Of a DNA stretch of 33,667 nucleotides, positions 25,456-33,667 are shown piece by piece. The notes beneath the pieces are model-generated. The model worked only from the letters and a program-made list of their open reading frames with translations, did not search any database and was not told the DNA's origin. The stretch covers positions 1-33,667 of the forward strand of contig QCHY01000019.1 of the NCBI GenBank assembly GCA_003216975.1, written 5' to 3'. Every line of letters starts with the position of its first letter. Positions within the stretch are counted from its first letter, which is position 1. The DNA comes from Prochlorococcus sp. AG-402-I20 (lineage in GTDB: Bacteria; Cyanobacteriota; Cyanobacteriia; PCC-6307; Cyanobiaceae). A program made the translations under genes and the position numbers.

Positions 25456-26145
25456 ATGGATCCTGGTACTAATTCACAATCAAATTCAAACTCACAAGAT
25501 CCATATTTGATACTTGGTATCAATGAGGGTGCAAGTTTTGATGCTATTCAAGAAGCAAGGGACAAAAAGTTAATTGAGGCAGGAGAAGACCAAATCACTA
25601 AAGCAAAAATAGAAGCTGCTTATGATTCGTTGCTTATGGTAAGTCTTAAGTCAAGACAACTTGGTAATGCAAGTAACGAGGCAATAACTGCATCAAAGAA
25701 AGAAAATGAAGCAAAGAAAGTCAATGACACAGGACCTGGCGCTCTTCTCACTAGATTGAAAAATTTAAATCTTCCAAAATATGAGGCATCAAAATCTAAT
25801 TTTATACCAAGTTTAGAGTTGCCCTCTGGACAAGAATTAAATATAAGAATTTCTCTTGGAATATTGGCTTTTTTACTTGTTTTAATTGTGCCTTCTGAAA
25901 GTGTTGAATTAATACTTTCATTCTCAACAATAGGCTTATTTATTAGTCAGTCTCGTAGAGGTAGGCCTTTCTTTTCCTCTATCCTCTGGTGCATTCTTCT
26001 TCTGAGTGTTGGACTTCTATCTGGTGCATTACTTTTGGGTGGTGCTCAATCATTTATTGAAAACGCTGGATCATTGTCCTCAGATAAATTTGAAGCGATA
26101 CCCGCAGTATTTTTACTTTGGTTGGGAGTGATTTTCCTTGATTAA
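25456..26145 (+). CDS. CPP1-like (DUF3353) J-domain-like membrane protein
   Basis: The 229-residue protein starts with a Ser/Asn-rich tail. A J-like fold follows (DPYLILGINEGASFDAIQEA, then KAKIEAAYDSLLM) that lacks the HPD motif needed to stimulate Hsp70. A linker leads to three or four hydrophobic helices from residue 133 onward. This is the arrangement of the cyanobacterial and plastid CPP1 family, whose plant member stabilises protochlorophyllide oxidoreductase. In this organism it may assist chlorophyll-synthesis enzymes at the thylakoid membrane. It ends 4 bp before the convergent hslO. The family call is good; the role is by homology. Confidence 0.82.
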   Translation: MDPGTNSQSNSNSQDPYLILGINEGASFDAIQEARDKKLIEAGEDQITKAKIEAAYDSLLMVSLKSRQLGNASNEAITASKKENEAKKVNDTGPGALLTRLKNLNLPKYEASKSNFIPSLELPSGQELNIRISLGILAFLLVLIVPSESVELILSFSTIGLFISQSRRGRPFFSSILWCILLLSVGLLSGALLLGGAQSFIENAGSLSSDKFEAIPAVFLLWLGVIFLD

Positions 26146-26149
26146 TCCT

Positions 26150-27049
26150 CTAATCGATTAAAGATATCAATTCTTCCTCTCTAACAAGATAAACATTTTT
26201 GCAGAATTGACATGTAAGTTCTGCTTTCCCATCCTCCTTTATCATTTCTTGAAGCTCTTTTTTCCCCAATATCTTCAATGCTGATAAGCTTCTTTCTCTT
26301 GAGCATCTACATTTAAAACGAACTTCTTGAGATGTACTAAGAATATCTGAATGTGATTGATCAAGATCAGGAAATATTTCCTCAATTAGAGAAATAAGGT
26401 TAGTCCCTTTTTTGTTTAATAATTCACTAAAAGAGTTAATTTCTTTACATCGATCCTCAAGTAGGGCTATTAATGAATAGTCTCGTTCTGCTTTAGGTAG
26501 TATTTGTGCTAGAAGTCCTCCGCTGCAAACTATTCCATCCTGATTAATTCTTTCACCAACAAATACAGCTGATGGAGTTTGTTCAGAATGTAGTAAATAG
26601 GAAGCTATGTCTTCACCTATACCCCCATTAATTAATTCAACTGTACTGTTGTGCGGCTCCCCTTTCCCTTCGTCTCTAATAACGTGAAGATAGCCAATAC
26701 CTGTAGCTTTTTTAAAATCAAATGTATAGTGATTGCTTTTATTTTTAATTAGGTCCAATTCAAGACTTGGATCGCCGACGTAACCTCTCACACTTCCATC
26801 TCTACCCGCATCAATAGTTAATCCTTTTAATGGTCCATTTGAGCTTACCCTCAAAGTCACCCTTCCATGATTTACCTTCATTGAGCTTGCAAGTAAGAGG
26901 CTTGCACTCATGGCCCTACCTACAAGTGCAGAAGTTAAATATGAAAGAGAATGTCTTTTTTTTGCTTCTTTTGTTGATTCAGTCGTTGATACGGCGACTA
27001 GCCTGATCCCTCCTTTCGCAGCAGTAGCCCTAACTAGTAAATCTGTCAT
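26150..27049 (-). CDS. hslO: Hsp33 redox-regulated chaperone
   Basis: Hsp33 is an ATP-independent holdase switched on by oxidation. The 299-residue protein has the N-terminal core ([19 protein letters not shown], then [20 protein letters not shown]) and the redox switch at the C-terminus: CRC, a 26-residue spacer, then CQFC, the CxC/CxxC zinc site. Length is standard. The start is ATG at 27047-27049. It lies 16 bp downstream of the ABC ATPase gene on the same strand, so they are probably co-transcribed. Confidence 0.95.
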   Translation of the reverse strand: MTDLLVRATAAKGGIRLVAVSTTESTKEAKKRHSLSYLTSALVGRAMSASLLLASSMKVNHGRVTLRVSSNGPLKGLTIDAGRDGSVRGYVGDPSLELDLIKNKSNHYTFDFKKATGIGYLHVIRDEGKGEPHNSTVELINGGIGEDIASYLLHSEQTPSAVFVGERINQDGIVCSGGLLAQILPKAERDYSLIALLEDRCKEINSFSELLNKKGTNLISLIEEIFPDLDQSHSDILSTSQEVRFKCRCSRERSLSALKILGKKELQEMIKEDGKAELTCQFCKNVYLVREEELISLID

Positions 27050-27065
27050 TGATTAGTTGAAATGT

Positions 27066-27692
27066 TTACTCAGGGATAAGTTGACCGTTGTGCAACTCAT
27101 AATTGTCGGTATTCAAATTTTTAAAAAGTTCGGGTTCATGAGTAACTATTAAAATAGTTTGCTTGTCTTTAAGCTTTGAAAGTAATTCTATAATTCCGTT
27201 TCTCACCGACCAATCTAAACCTGCTGTTGGCTCGTCCAATAAAAGTACTTTTGGACTCCTTAATAGTTGAACAGCAATAGCTAGTCGTCGTTGCTGTCCT
27301 CCACTAAGAGATTCTGGCGGCTTCTTTAAATCCAAGTTGATTAACCCCACTTTTCTGAGAGTTGAAATTTGTTCTTCAGTCGTTAATCTCTTATGACCAA
27401 GACGTAATTCTTGAGCTACGGATAATCCAAGAAAATATCTTTCTGGGAATTGAAAAACTAATCCACATAAACCCCTGCGCTGACGTGCATTTAGAGTTTT
27501 GTTGAACCATGTGATCTCTCCTTCTTGAAATCCCGATAGACCGCTAATTATTTCTACTAAAGTAGTTTTTCCACTTCCACTGGGTCCTCTCACTATTGTG
27601 ATTTTTCCACTATTTGATTTTAAAGACAAATCTCTAAGGATTGGGTTCTCTGCTGTTGAGGGATGGTAATAAATATTTTTTAAACTAAGCAT
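27066..27692 (-). CDS. CbiO/EcfA-like ABC transporter ATPase
   Basis: This 208-residue ATPase has Walker A GPSGSGKTT (about residues 36-44), Q-loop VFQFPERYFLG, signature LSGGQQRRLAIA, Walker B VLLLDEPTAGLD and H-loop THEP. The Q-loop context QFPE and the overall pattern resemble energy-coupling-factor (CbiO/EcfA) ATPases. No membrane subunit lies beside it, so the transported substrate is unknown. Plants have a plastid relative of this stand-alone type. hslO follows after 16 bp. The ATG is at 27690-27692. Confidence 0.85.
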   Translation of the reverse strand: MLSLKNIYYHPSTAENPILRDLSLKSNSGKITIVRGPSGSGKTTLVEIISGLSGFQEGEITWFNKTLNARQRRGLCGLVFQFPERYFLGLSVAQELRLGHKRLTTEEQISTLRKVGLINLDLKKPPESLSGGQQRRLAIAVQLLRSPKVLLLDEPTAGLDWSVRNGIIELLSKLKDKQTILIVTHEPELFKNLNTDNYELHNGQLIPE

Positions 27693-27807
27693 TCTTTTTT
27701 ATTGAGACTTTGATCAATTAAATAAAGAGTTTTCAATTTTCTTTAATCAATTTACATTAGATTATGTTTGATATCTCTTAGTTTTTCTTTTTTAAGATCT
27801 ATTGTTT

Positions 27808-28257
27808 ATGGAAGTTCGATTTCGTGAAGTTGATCCTTTCAATTGTTGGATATGGCTTAGATATTCAGATGTCCCAAGCAAGGGAGAAAAAGAATATGTC
27901 GATGGTATTTTTGATTCTTGGTATGTACTAGGCAGACTAGGGGGATTTAATTCTGAAAATTTGCAAACGCACGAAATGGGTTCAGATGTCAGTTGGATGA
28001 GCTATGAAAATGACGATACCTCCTCTAGTCTTCCCTCTTTAATGCATAATCTTGGAGAATTTGAATTTAATGAGTGTTGGTCTAGATGTTGGGTCGATTT
28101 AGGTACTTCTGACCTCATCGCAATTGATATTTTGATAAATGTACTAAAACAAATGGATGTTGATGTTGTAAAAATAGAGGAACTAATTATCGGAGGAGTA
28201 AATCAAGATTGGCCAGTAGAAGAACATCCTGATGCAATTTTTTCTTCAACAGATTAA
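27808..28257 (+). CDS. DUF3531 family protein
   Basis: The protein opens with EVRFREVDPFNCWIWLRY and continues VDGIFDSWYVLGRLGGFNSE, the hallmarks of DUF3531, a family shared by cyanobacteria and plastids with no assigned function. It is acidic, Trp-rich and soluble, with no signal peptide. The ATG at 27808 gives the usual N-terminus (149 residues); a TTG six bases upstream would add two residues. rsmE starts 6 bp after its stop, so the two genes are translationally close and probably co-expressed. Confidence 0.85.
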   Translation: MEVRFREVDPFNCWIWLRYSDVPSKGEKEYVDGIFDSWYVLGRLGGFNSENLQTHEMGSDVSWMSYENDDTSSSLPSLMHNLGEFEFNECWSRCWVDLGTSDLIAIDILINVLKQMDVDVVKIEELIIGGVNQDWPVEEHPDAIFSSTD

Positions 28258-28263
28258 TTTTCT

Positions 28264-29028
28264 ATGGCTGAGAAAAGAAGATTATTTATAAATCCAAATC
28301 GATTAAGTGATGAAATCGATTCAAATGGAGAGTTGATATTGACCTCTAATGAATCACATTATTTATCTAGGGTTATGAGGATGAGATCTGAAGATCTTTT
28401 AGAGGTTATTGATGGAAAAGGTCATCTTTGGAATGCAAAAGTTGTTGGTAGAAAAACTATAAAACTTATCAATGGTTTAGATAAACCTCTTCAAGTCGTT
28501 TCAAGAGAGAGACCATTAATAGGCATTGCTGTAGTTATTCCTAAACAGGGGTTTGAAAACTTTTTGCAAATGAGTTCTGAAATAGGAGTTGACATTATTC
28601 AACCATTGATTTCAAAACGATCAGTAGTTAAAGAATGCAATAACGAAAAAATTATTAGATATCAAAAAATTATTCATGAAGCCGTTGAGCAATCTGAGAG
28701 ACTCTGGAGTCCAGAACTAATGCAGGCATCGACATTTCCCAATTGGATAAATGATTTGCCTTCCGAAGCTCAAATAGGATTTGCCACAACTCGTATTGAA
28801 GAATTGCAAGATTGTGTGAATTGGTTAAAAGAAACATCACACAAAGTCAATCAAGTTTGGTTAGTAGTTGGCCCAGAGGGCGGCTGGAATAAAGATGAAG
28901 AGGCATTAGCTTTTGACTCTGGCTTGTCTGGGGTGTCTATGGGAGAAAATATTTTGAGAACATCAACAGCTGCCGTAAGTGCATGCCAGCTAATGATTTC
29001 ATGGAGAAGACTTAAACCATCCCTTTAA
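28264..29028 (+). CDS. rsmE: 16S rRNA (uracil1498-N3)-methyltransferase
   Basis: RsmE methylates U1498 of 16S rRNA. The 254-residue protein has an N-terminal PUA-like part (RRLFINPNRL, ESHYLSRVMRM) and a C-terminal SPOUT knot with VVGPEGGWNKDEEALA and LGENILRTSTA-type residues (here MGENILRTSTAAVSACQLM). These two motifs form the SAM-binding knot. The start is ATG at 28264, and the length is standard. Confidence 0.95.
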   Translation: MAEKRRLFINPNRLSDEIDSNGELILTSNESHYLSRVMRMRSEDLLEVIDGKGHLWNAKVVGRKTIKLINGLDKPLQVVSRERPLIGIAVVIPKQGFENFLQMSSEIGVDIIQPLISKRSVVKECNNEKIIRYQKIIHEAVEQSERLWSPELMQASTFPNWINDLPSEAQIGFATTRIEELQDCVNWLKETSHKVNQVWLVVGPEGGWNKDEEALAFDSGLSGVSMGENILRTSTAAVSACQLMISWRRLKPSL

Positions 29029-29091
29029 GATTGAATATTTTTAATCATAAAACCGTCTATTGTTTAGAAATAGGCATGCTGATTAGGAACG

Positions 29092-29835
29092 ATGGCTAAC
29101 TTCTCTTTTTTTAACGGTATTTGGATTAATGCTTTTTTGATTAATTTCTTGTTGATATTGTTGGGACATAGGCTTCCATTTTTAACTAAGAAAGGTTGGA
29201 TTCATGCTGGAATACTTGGAACACTTTTATTAGGATCTATTGGTTGGAATGGTTGGATATCAGTCTGTGTATATCTCTTGTTGGGAACTTTAGTTACAAA
29301 AATTGGATACAAAAATAAGGCTTCCCGAGGGATTGCTGAAGCCAGAGGTGGTCAACGGGGACCTGAAAATGTATGGGGGTCTGCAGCAACAGGTTGCTCA
29401 CTCGCTTTATTAAGTTGTCTTTGGCCGAATTTTTTAAATTTATTTATGGTAGGTTTTGCCTCTAGTTTCAGTGCAAAACTTTCCGATACTTTTTCAAGTG
29501 AAATTGGCAAAAGATTTGGTAAGAGAACTTTTCTAATTACTACTTTAAAGCCAGTATCACCAGGAACAGAGGGGGCAATAAGTATCGAAGGTTCAATAGC
29601 TGGTTTGTTAGGAAGTTTTATCATGACTGTTTTTATGCTGAATCTATCGATTATTTCTGGACTATCTGTTGCTTTTATAGTCTTCTTCTCTGGTTATTTA
29701 GCAACATTTTTGGAAAGTTATATTGGAGCAGTAGTTCAAAATAAGATTGATTGGATGACTAATGAATTAGTTAATTCTATCCAGACATCTATAGCCGCTA
29801 TTATTTCTATCTTTTTATATTTGAAGTTTGTTTGA
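29092..29835 (+). CDS. DUF92 membrane protein, VTE6-like (phytyl-phosphate kinase family)
   Basis: The 247-residue integral membrane protein has about six hydrophobic segments and the DUF92 blocks RGIAEARGGQRGPENVWGSA, FASSFSAKLSDTFSSEIGKR and LKPVSPGTEGAISIEGS. In plants and cyanobacteria this family includes VTE6, which phosphorylates phytyl phosphate during recycling of chlorophyll phytol into tocopherol. The role here is inferred from the family. The start is ATG at 29092, 63 bp after rsmE. It is convergent with the SGNH hydrolase, with 5 bp between stops. Confidence 0.85.
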   Translation: MANFSFFNGIWINAFLINFLLILLGHRLPFLTKKGWIHAGILGTLLLGSIGWNGWISVCVYLLLGTLVTKIGYKNKASRGIAEARGGQRGPENVWGSAATGCSLALLSCLWPNFLNLFMVGFASSFSAKLSDTFSSEIGKRFGKRTFLITTLKPVSPGTEGAISIEGSIAGLLGSFIMTVFMLNLSIISGLSVAFIVFFSGYLATFLESYIGAVVQNKIDWMTNELVNSIQTSIAAIISIFLYLKFV

Positions 29836-29840
29836 AATGT

Positions 29841-30488
29841 TTATTTTAAATCAGCCCAATTCTTCAGTGCTGGCCATTCGCTAATTTGGTCATAAATCCA
29901 TTTATGACCCTTAGTATTTAGATGTATTCCATCTGATGAGAGTAATTCTTTAAATGATAATAGGTTGATCATTTTCTCATGGATAGATAAAAACGGAACA
30001 TTTAATTCTAAGCAAGTTTCTTCAATTTTATTTTCATATTTAGAACAAGCTTTATTTGAATACCAAAGACATTCTGCAAAAGGCATTGAGTCTTCATTAA
30101 CAGGTGTTAATCCAAGAACCATTATATCTACTTCATTCTTAATTTCGTTTACTAATTGTTTTAAGCCAAATTTAAAAGCATCTTCGGAGAGTTGGGGCCT
30201 GCCATCTTTTCTTCCAATTCTAGCTGTATCATTTAATCCAATTGATAGCAAAATACCTTCAGGAACTTTTCTCCTTAACTCTCCCCTTGATGCCCACTCA
30301 TTCTTATATCTTATAGCAACTTTCTCCAATCCATCTCCTCTTATTCCAAGAGAATAAATGATAGGTGCACCATCTAAACTTAACCAGTTTTGTCTTAATC
30401 TTTCAGACCATCCTCCTCCCTCTAGATCTCCCCATCCGTAAACCCCACTATCTCCAATTATGATTAATTTTTTCTGATATTTATTCAT
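29841..30488 (-). CDS. SGNH/GDSL-type hydrolase
   Basis: The 215-residue protein has block I IIIGDSGVYGWGDLEGGGW (catalytic Ser14), a Gly in GIRGDG, block III LSIGLNDTAR (Asn) and block V SSDGIHLNTKGHKW with the Asp-x-x-His dyad. All four SGNH residues are therefore present. Such enzymes cleave ester or thioester bonds of lipids, glycans or acyl groups. There is no signal peptide, so it should act inside the cell. It follows phnE by 24 bp on the same strand and is probably in the phn transcript, which raises the question of a role with phosphorus-containing lipids or phosphonates. Confidence 0.88.
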   Translation of the reverse strand: MNKYQKKLIIIGDSGVYGWGDLEGGGWSERLRQNWLSLDGAPIIYSLGIRGDGLEKVAIRYKNEWASRGELRRKVPEGILLSIGLNDTARIGRKDGRPQLSEDAFKFGLKQLVNEIKNEVDIMVLGLTPVNEDSMPFAECLWYSNKACSKYENKIEETCLELNVPFLSIHEKMINLLSFKELLSSDGIHLNTKGHKWIYDQISEWPALKNWADLK

Positions 30489-30512
30489 AAGTCGATATGT
30501 TTAATAAAATAA

Positions 30513-32063
30513 CTAATTAATGAAATTGTTGGTTGAATTCTTTAACCAATAATTTTGAGAAGTGTTAAATAAAAATTCTCCTGACATTGTTAATAAAGAG
30601 AAAGTAGCAGTTATTATCATGACTTGTGCCCAATCGAATGAGCTTAGTGATTCCTGTAATTGCCACCCTAATCCTACTCCTCCGACTGCACCTATTATTG
30701 CTGTTTCCTTTAGAATTACGTCACTTCTATATGCTCCATAAGCTAAGTAACTATTACTTTGGGGGGCTAATATTCCATAAAGTGTAGCTGATTTCTTGCT
30801 TGAACCATTGCTTTTAATTGCTCGATAAATATTTTTTTCTTGATTTAGTATATTATCTGTAAGTAATCTTCCCATGACACCCATATGTGTAATTCCTAGT
30901 GATAATGCGGCTACAGATATATTAGGATTAGTAAAAAGAAGAATAAGTATAGTGGTCAATGGAGGAGGTATCAATCTAAAGAAGATCCAAATAAGATTTT
31001 GAACTTTTAGAGGGAATTTACCTGGGAATAATACTAGTAAAAGAGGAGGTGTCCCTATTGCAATCCCAGAAGCGAAAAAAGTTATTAAAATTGTTGTAAT
31101 GATTAGTTTAAAAAGAGGTAAGGTATTAAATCCATTTCTTATCTCTACGAATGAAGGTAAATTTAAATACGAAAAGCTTAATGGAGTAAATATCTCAAAA
31201 TTTAGCTTATAAAGCCAACTAATACCTAACGATAGAGATAGTGAAAATATTGAGATTGAAATTAAGAAAGAATTTTTCAAACTAATATTTTCAGATAAAT
31301 AACTTCTTAAATATCTTATAAATTTCTCTAATAAAATCATAACTAACCAAAGCATCCACAAACAAGTCCACATTTCATTGAACTCAAAGGATTTTAAAGT
31401 TAAATATAGTTCTGTTCCTATACCTCCTAATCCAAATATTCCAAGTAATGTTACACCTCTAATTGCACATTCAAATCTGTAACTTCCATATGTAGATACG
31501 ATAGGTATTAACTTTGGTAGTAGAATAGTTATAAATGAGCTTATAACATTAGATCCAGTTTTCTTAATTGCTATTAGAGGTTGTATGTCAAAACTATCTA
31601 GTTGCGCTGAAATTACTCTTGCTGTTAAGGCTGAATAGGGAATTACTATTGATATAATTGCCACCCAAATATTCAAACCTAAAATTTGTATAAATAGCAG
31701 GCCCCAGACTACTTCATGTATTGACCTTGGAATTGCTAATGAATATTTTATGAATTTACCTAAATAAGAAAATTTAGGAATACTTTTCCAAAATAAATTT
31801 GTAGATAGTACACCTAAAAGAATTCCAATAAGCATACTTATAACCCAGCTAGTTAAAGCAGTAGCAATTGTTATTTGAAGTCCTTCCCATGCGCTTTTAA
31901 CTACTTCTTGATTGAACGAAGGTTTTATTGCTGATCTTATGAATTGAAATATGATATTTAGACCCCCAATATGAAATCCTTTGATGATTTCTATGAGAAT
32001 GGGAATATAAGCTATTGATGGGATTAATGTTATTAAAGTTGATACTGGTTTTATTAATTTCAT
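30513..32063 (-). CDS. phnE: Phosphonate/phosphite-type ABC permease, fused double PhnE
   Basis: The 516-residue membrane protein is about twice the usual PhnE length and contains two permease modules. The first spans about residues 60-260, with a coupling-helix region near QLDSFDIQPLIAIKKTGSN. The second spans 310-500, with GAYRSDVILKETAIIGAVGGVGLG, a conserved PhnE feature. About twelve transmembrane helices are visible. A fused homodimer-like permease needs no separate partner. The gene starts 6 bp after phnC and ends 24 bp before the SGNH hydrolase. Transport of phosphonate, phosphite or a similar oxyanion is inferred from PhnC and PhnD. Confidence 0.9.
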   Translation of the reverse strand: MKLIKPVSTLITLIPSIAYIPILIEIIKGFHIGGLNIIFQFIRSAIKPSFNQEVVKSAWEGLQITIATALTSWVISMLIGILLGVLSTNLFWKSIPKFSYLGKFIKYSLAIPRSIHEVVWGLLFIQILGLNIWVAIISIVIPYSALTARVISAQLDSFDIQPLIAIKKTGSNVISSFITILLPKLIPIVSTYGSYRFECAIRGVTLLGIFGLGGIGTELYLTLKSFEFNEMWTCLWMLWLVMILLEKFIRYLRSYLSENISLKNSFLISISIFSLSLSLGISWLYKLNFEIFTPLSFSYLNLPSFVEIRNGFNTLPLFKLIITTILITFFASGIAIGTPPLLLVLFPGKFPLKVQNLIWIFFRLIPPPLTTILILLFTNPNISVAALSLGITHMGVMGRLLTDNILNQEKNIYRAIKSNGSSKKSATLYGILAPQSNSYLAYGAYRSDVILKETAIIGAVGGVGLGWQLQESLSSFDWAQVMIITATFSLLTMSGEFLFNTSQNYWLKNSTNNFIN

Positions 32064-32069
32064 TGAGAA

Positions 32070-32804
32070 TTAAAATAGCCAATCAAGCTCTGATTGATTG
32101 ATATTATGAATTTCTCTATCTATTACAATCTCTCCATCTTTTAACCCAATAACTCTATTGAAATTATTTATTAAATTAATTTGGTGAAGACTTATAAGTA
32201 TGGTCTCAGGGATTTTAATTCTAAGATAATTTTTTTTATTAATAAATAAATTTAAGATATTTTTTGATAATAGAGGGTCTAAATTTGAGAAAGGTTCGTC
32301 TCCAAGAAGAATCTCTGGTTCTTGTCTTAAAAGACGTGCAATTGCTATTCTTTTTTTTTGCCCACCAGAAAGTTTATTTATATAGGAATAAATAGTTTCT
32401 TTTGGCAGATAGACAGCTGCTAGACATTCTTGGCATAAACCTATATCTAAGACTCCGAGGAGATTTTTTAAAGCCCATATGAAATTGTGTTTACCTAGTG
32501 CTCCGCAGTTTATATTCTGAGCGACATTTAGTTCTTCTATCAAAGATAAATCCTGCCATATAGTTCCTATTTTTGACGACTCAATATTTGAAATATTGTT
32601 AATGTGAGAACCTTTCCATATTACTTCCCCTTCGTTTGGGATTAGTGATCCATTCGCGATCGAGATTAATGTACTTTTGCCAGAGCCACTCTTGCCAATA
32701 AGCGCTATCTTCTCACCTTGATTTATTGTTAAATTAATATCTTTTACTCTAATATTTTCTTTATTTCTATGGCTTATATTTTTTAATTCTAGTAACTTAG
32801 TCAC
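32070..32804 (-). CDS. phnC: Phosphonate-type ABC transporter ATPase
   Basis: This 244-residue ATPase has Walker A IGKSGSGKST (about residues 36-45), Q-loop TIWQDLSLIEELNV, signature LSGGQKKRIAIARLL, Walker B ILLGDEPFSNLD and H-loop SLHQ. The Gly in LLGDEP and the VAQNINCGALG segment are usual for PhnC. It starts with GTG at 32802-32804, overlapping the phnD stop as GTGA, so it is likely translationally coupled to phnD. Confidence 0.92.
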   Translation of the reverse strand: MTKLLELKNISHRNKENIRVKDINLTINQGEKIALIGKSGSGKSTLISIANGSLIPNEGEVIWKGSHINNISNIESSKIGTIWQDLSLIEELNVAQNINCGALGKHNFIWALKNLLGVLDIGLCQECLAAVYLPKETIYSYINKLSGGQKKRIAIARLLRQEPEILLGDEPFSNLDPLLSKNILNLFINKKNYLRIKIPETILISLHQINLINNFNRVIGLKDGEIVIDREIHNINQSELDWLF

Positions 32805-33667
32805 TTAATCTTTCCAATTTTTCTACCTACCTTTTCTATTTTATTATAATTCTCATTTTTTGAGATTATAAATTTCTTTGCGCTAAATAATTCGAGAATT
32901 TGTTTTTGTTTTTTTGACTTTTCATTGAAACGTAAAAATACATTTGTAAGCTCTTTCGTAAAGCCTTTTTTGAACTTTTTATCTAGGTTTCCTTGAGCAA
33001 GCCAATGATAATTATGATAATTAGGAGTCTTCCAAATCACAAAGACTTTTGAGGGGTCCACGCGTCCTCTATCAAGATTTCTCTTCCATACTTCTTCGCT
33101 AAGAGCACCTGCCTCATATGAACCACTTTGCACAAGCATTAATGTTGAATCGTGGCTACCACTAAAGCCTGGGCTTGCACCTTTGAAATCTTTAAGTTGA
33201 ACACCTGCTTTGTTTAAAAAATATTGTGGCATCAATCTTCCTGATGTTGAACTTTCAGAGCCAAAAGTAAAACGCTTGCCTTTTAGTGTTTTTAAGTCAT
33301 TTATGTTATTTATTTTTTGGATTGAACTTTTCTTGTTTGCAATAAAAATACTGTGGAATTTTTCATCAATATCTCTTTGTGCTATTACCTTGGATCCATT
33401 GCTTTGAAGTCTTGCTTGTACACCTGTTAAAGCGCCGAACCATACTAAATCTAAATTCCCGGTCCTAAAAGCTGTTACAGCTGCAGCATAATTAGTAACT
33501 GGTGTATAACGGACTTGAACATTGAGCTGCTCGCTTAATTCAGAGGATAATACTTTATATAGACGATTCAGGTGCTCTGGGTTTTGATCTGGTATCGCCC
33601 CAATGCGAAGTATTTCCTCTGCTTTTAATGAACCAATATTAGATAAATTAAATATTGATAAAAGAGC
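32801..33667 (-). CDS. phnD: PhnD/PtxB-type periplasmic substrate-binding protein (5' end outside window)
   Basis: The frame is open from the window edge; the start lies beyond it. The visible N-terminus reads ALLSIFNLSNIGSLKAEE, a signal-peptide end, then ILRIGAIPDQNPEHLNRLYK. Conserved ligand-site blocks follow: VTNYAAAVTAFRTGNLDLVW, FGALTGVQARLQ, VIAQRDIDEKFHS, and FGSESSTSGRLMPQYFL. The GSxSSTSG loop is the oxyanion-binding loop of PhnD proteins. The IPDQNPE and QRDIDxxFHS features place it near the PtxB/PhnD1 branch, studied members of which bind phosphite and methylphosphonate; relatives are annotated for selenate. The ligand here is therefore open. It overlaps phnC by 4 bp. Confidence 0.9.
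   Translation of the reverse strand, partial: ALLSIFNLSNIGSLKAEEILRIGAIPDQNPEHLNRLYKVLSSELSEQLNVQVRYTPVTNYAAAVTAFRTGNLDLVWFGALTGVQARLQSNGSKVIAQRDIDEKFHSIFIANKKSSIQKINNINDLKTLKGKRFTFGSESSTSGRLMPQYFLNKAGVQLKDFKGASPGFSGSHDSTLMLVQSGSYEAGALSEEVWKRNLDRGRVDPSKVFVIWKTPNYHNYHWLAQGNLDKKFKKGFTKELTNVFLRFNEKSKKQKQILELFSAKKFIISKNENYNKIEKVGRKIGKIK

Noticed and set aside
29965-30357. 130-residue ORF antisense to the SGNH hydrolase
   Set aside because: The opposite strand carries all four SGNH catalytic blocks; this frame is a by-product.

Overview
The window looks like part of the chromosome of a low-GC marine picocyanobacterium, most probably Prochlorococcus. This is inferred from the gene set and base composition, not from a database match. 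The DNA is strongly AT-rich, genes are tightly packed with short gaps and convergent ends, and TTG and GTG starts are common. Several families typical of cyanobacteria or the plastid lineage are present: a protochlorophyllide-reductase-like SDR, a CPP1-like J-domain membrane protein, DUF3531, DUF92/VTE6, DUF2811, StpA and a B12-dependent ribonucleotide reductase. I see no transposases, phage genes, integrases or CRISPR arrays.

Layout. 1-4.2 kb: the 3' part of an LPOR-like SDR, an MscS-type channel, an isochorismatase-fold hydrolase, a Fur-family regulator and an ArsS-type radical SAM enzyme. 4.3-8.4 kb: StpA-like glucosylglycerol-phosphate phosphatase (minus), divergent from a tightly spaced pair made of a 513-residue protein resembling glycerol-3-phosphate dehydrogenase and a NahK-like sugar kinase. 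This block is the best candidate for an undescribed metabolic unit. 8.4-11.4 kb: an unrecognised gene followed by metY and metA, the O-acetylhomoserine route to homocysteine. 11.5-16.1 kb: an FAD-linked oxidase whose only plausible start is non-canonical (AUU behind a strong Shine-Dalgarno), long-form cbiX, a 387-bp gap with nested inverted repeats, a DUF2811 gene and a GMC oxidoreductase. 16.5-20.4 kb: a lumenal/periplasmic pentapeptide-repeat protein, an ArnT/PMT-like glycosyltransferase, a 56-residue ORF, tRNA-Ser(UGA), a small single-TM protein whose stop codon lies in a hairpin loop, and a small hypothetical gene. 20.6-30.5 kb: housekeeping genes (nrdJ, a methyltransferase, prfC, CPP1-like, hslO, an ABC ATPase, DUF3531, rsmE, DUF92, an SGNH hydrolase). 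30.5 kb to the end: a minus-strand phnD-phnC-phnE phosphonate/phosphite-type ABC transporter with a duplicated, fused permease; phnD runs off the window.

How genes may work together. MetA carries the Glu typical of acetyl-CoA users, which fits the sulfhydrylase MetY next to it. CbiX (corrin synthesis) and NrdJ (corrin-dependent) are metabolically linked though not adjacent. StpA needs a glucosyl-glycerol-phosphate made from glycerol 3-phosphate, so a GpsA-like dehydrogenase across a shared promoter is suggestive, though unproven. The SGNH hydrolase lies 24 bp behind the phn genes and may be co-transcribed with them.
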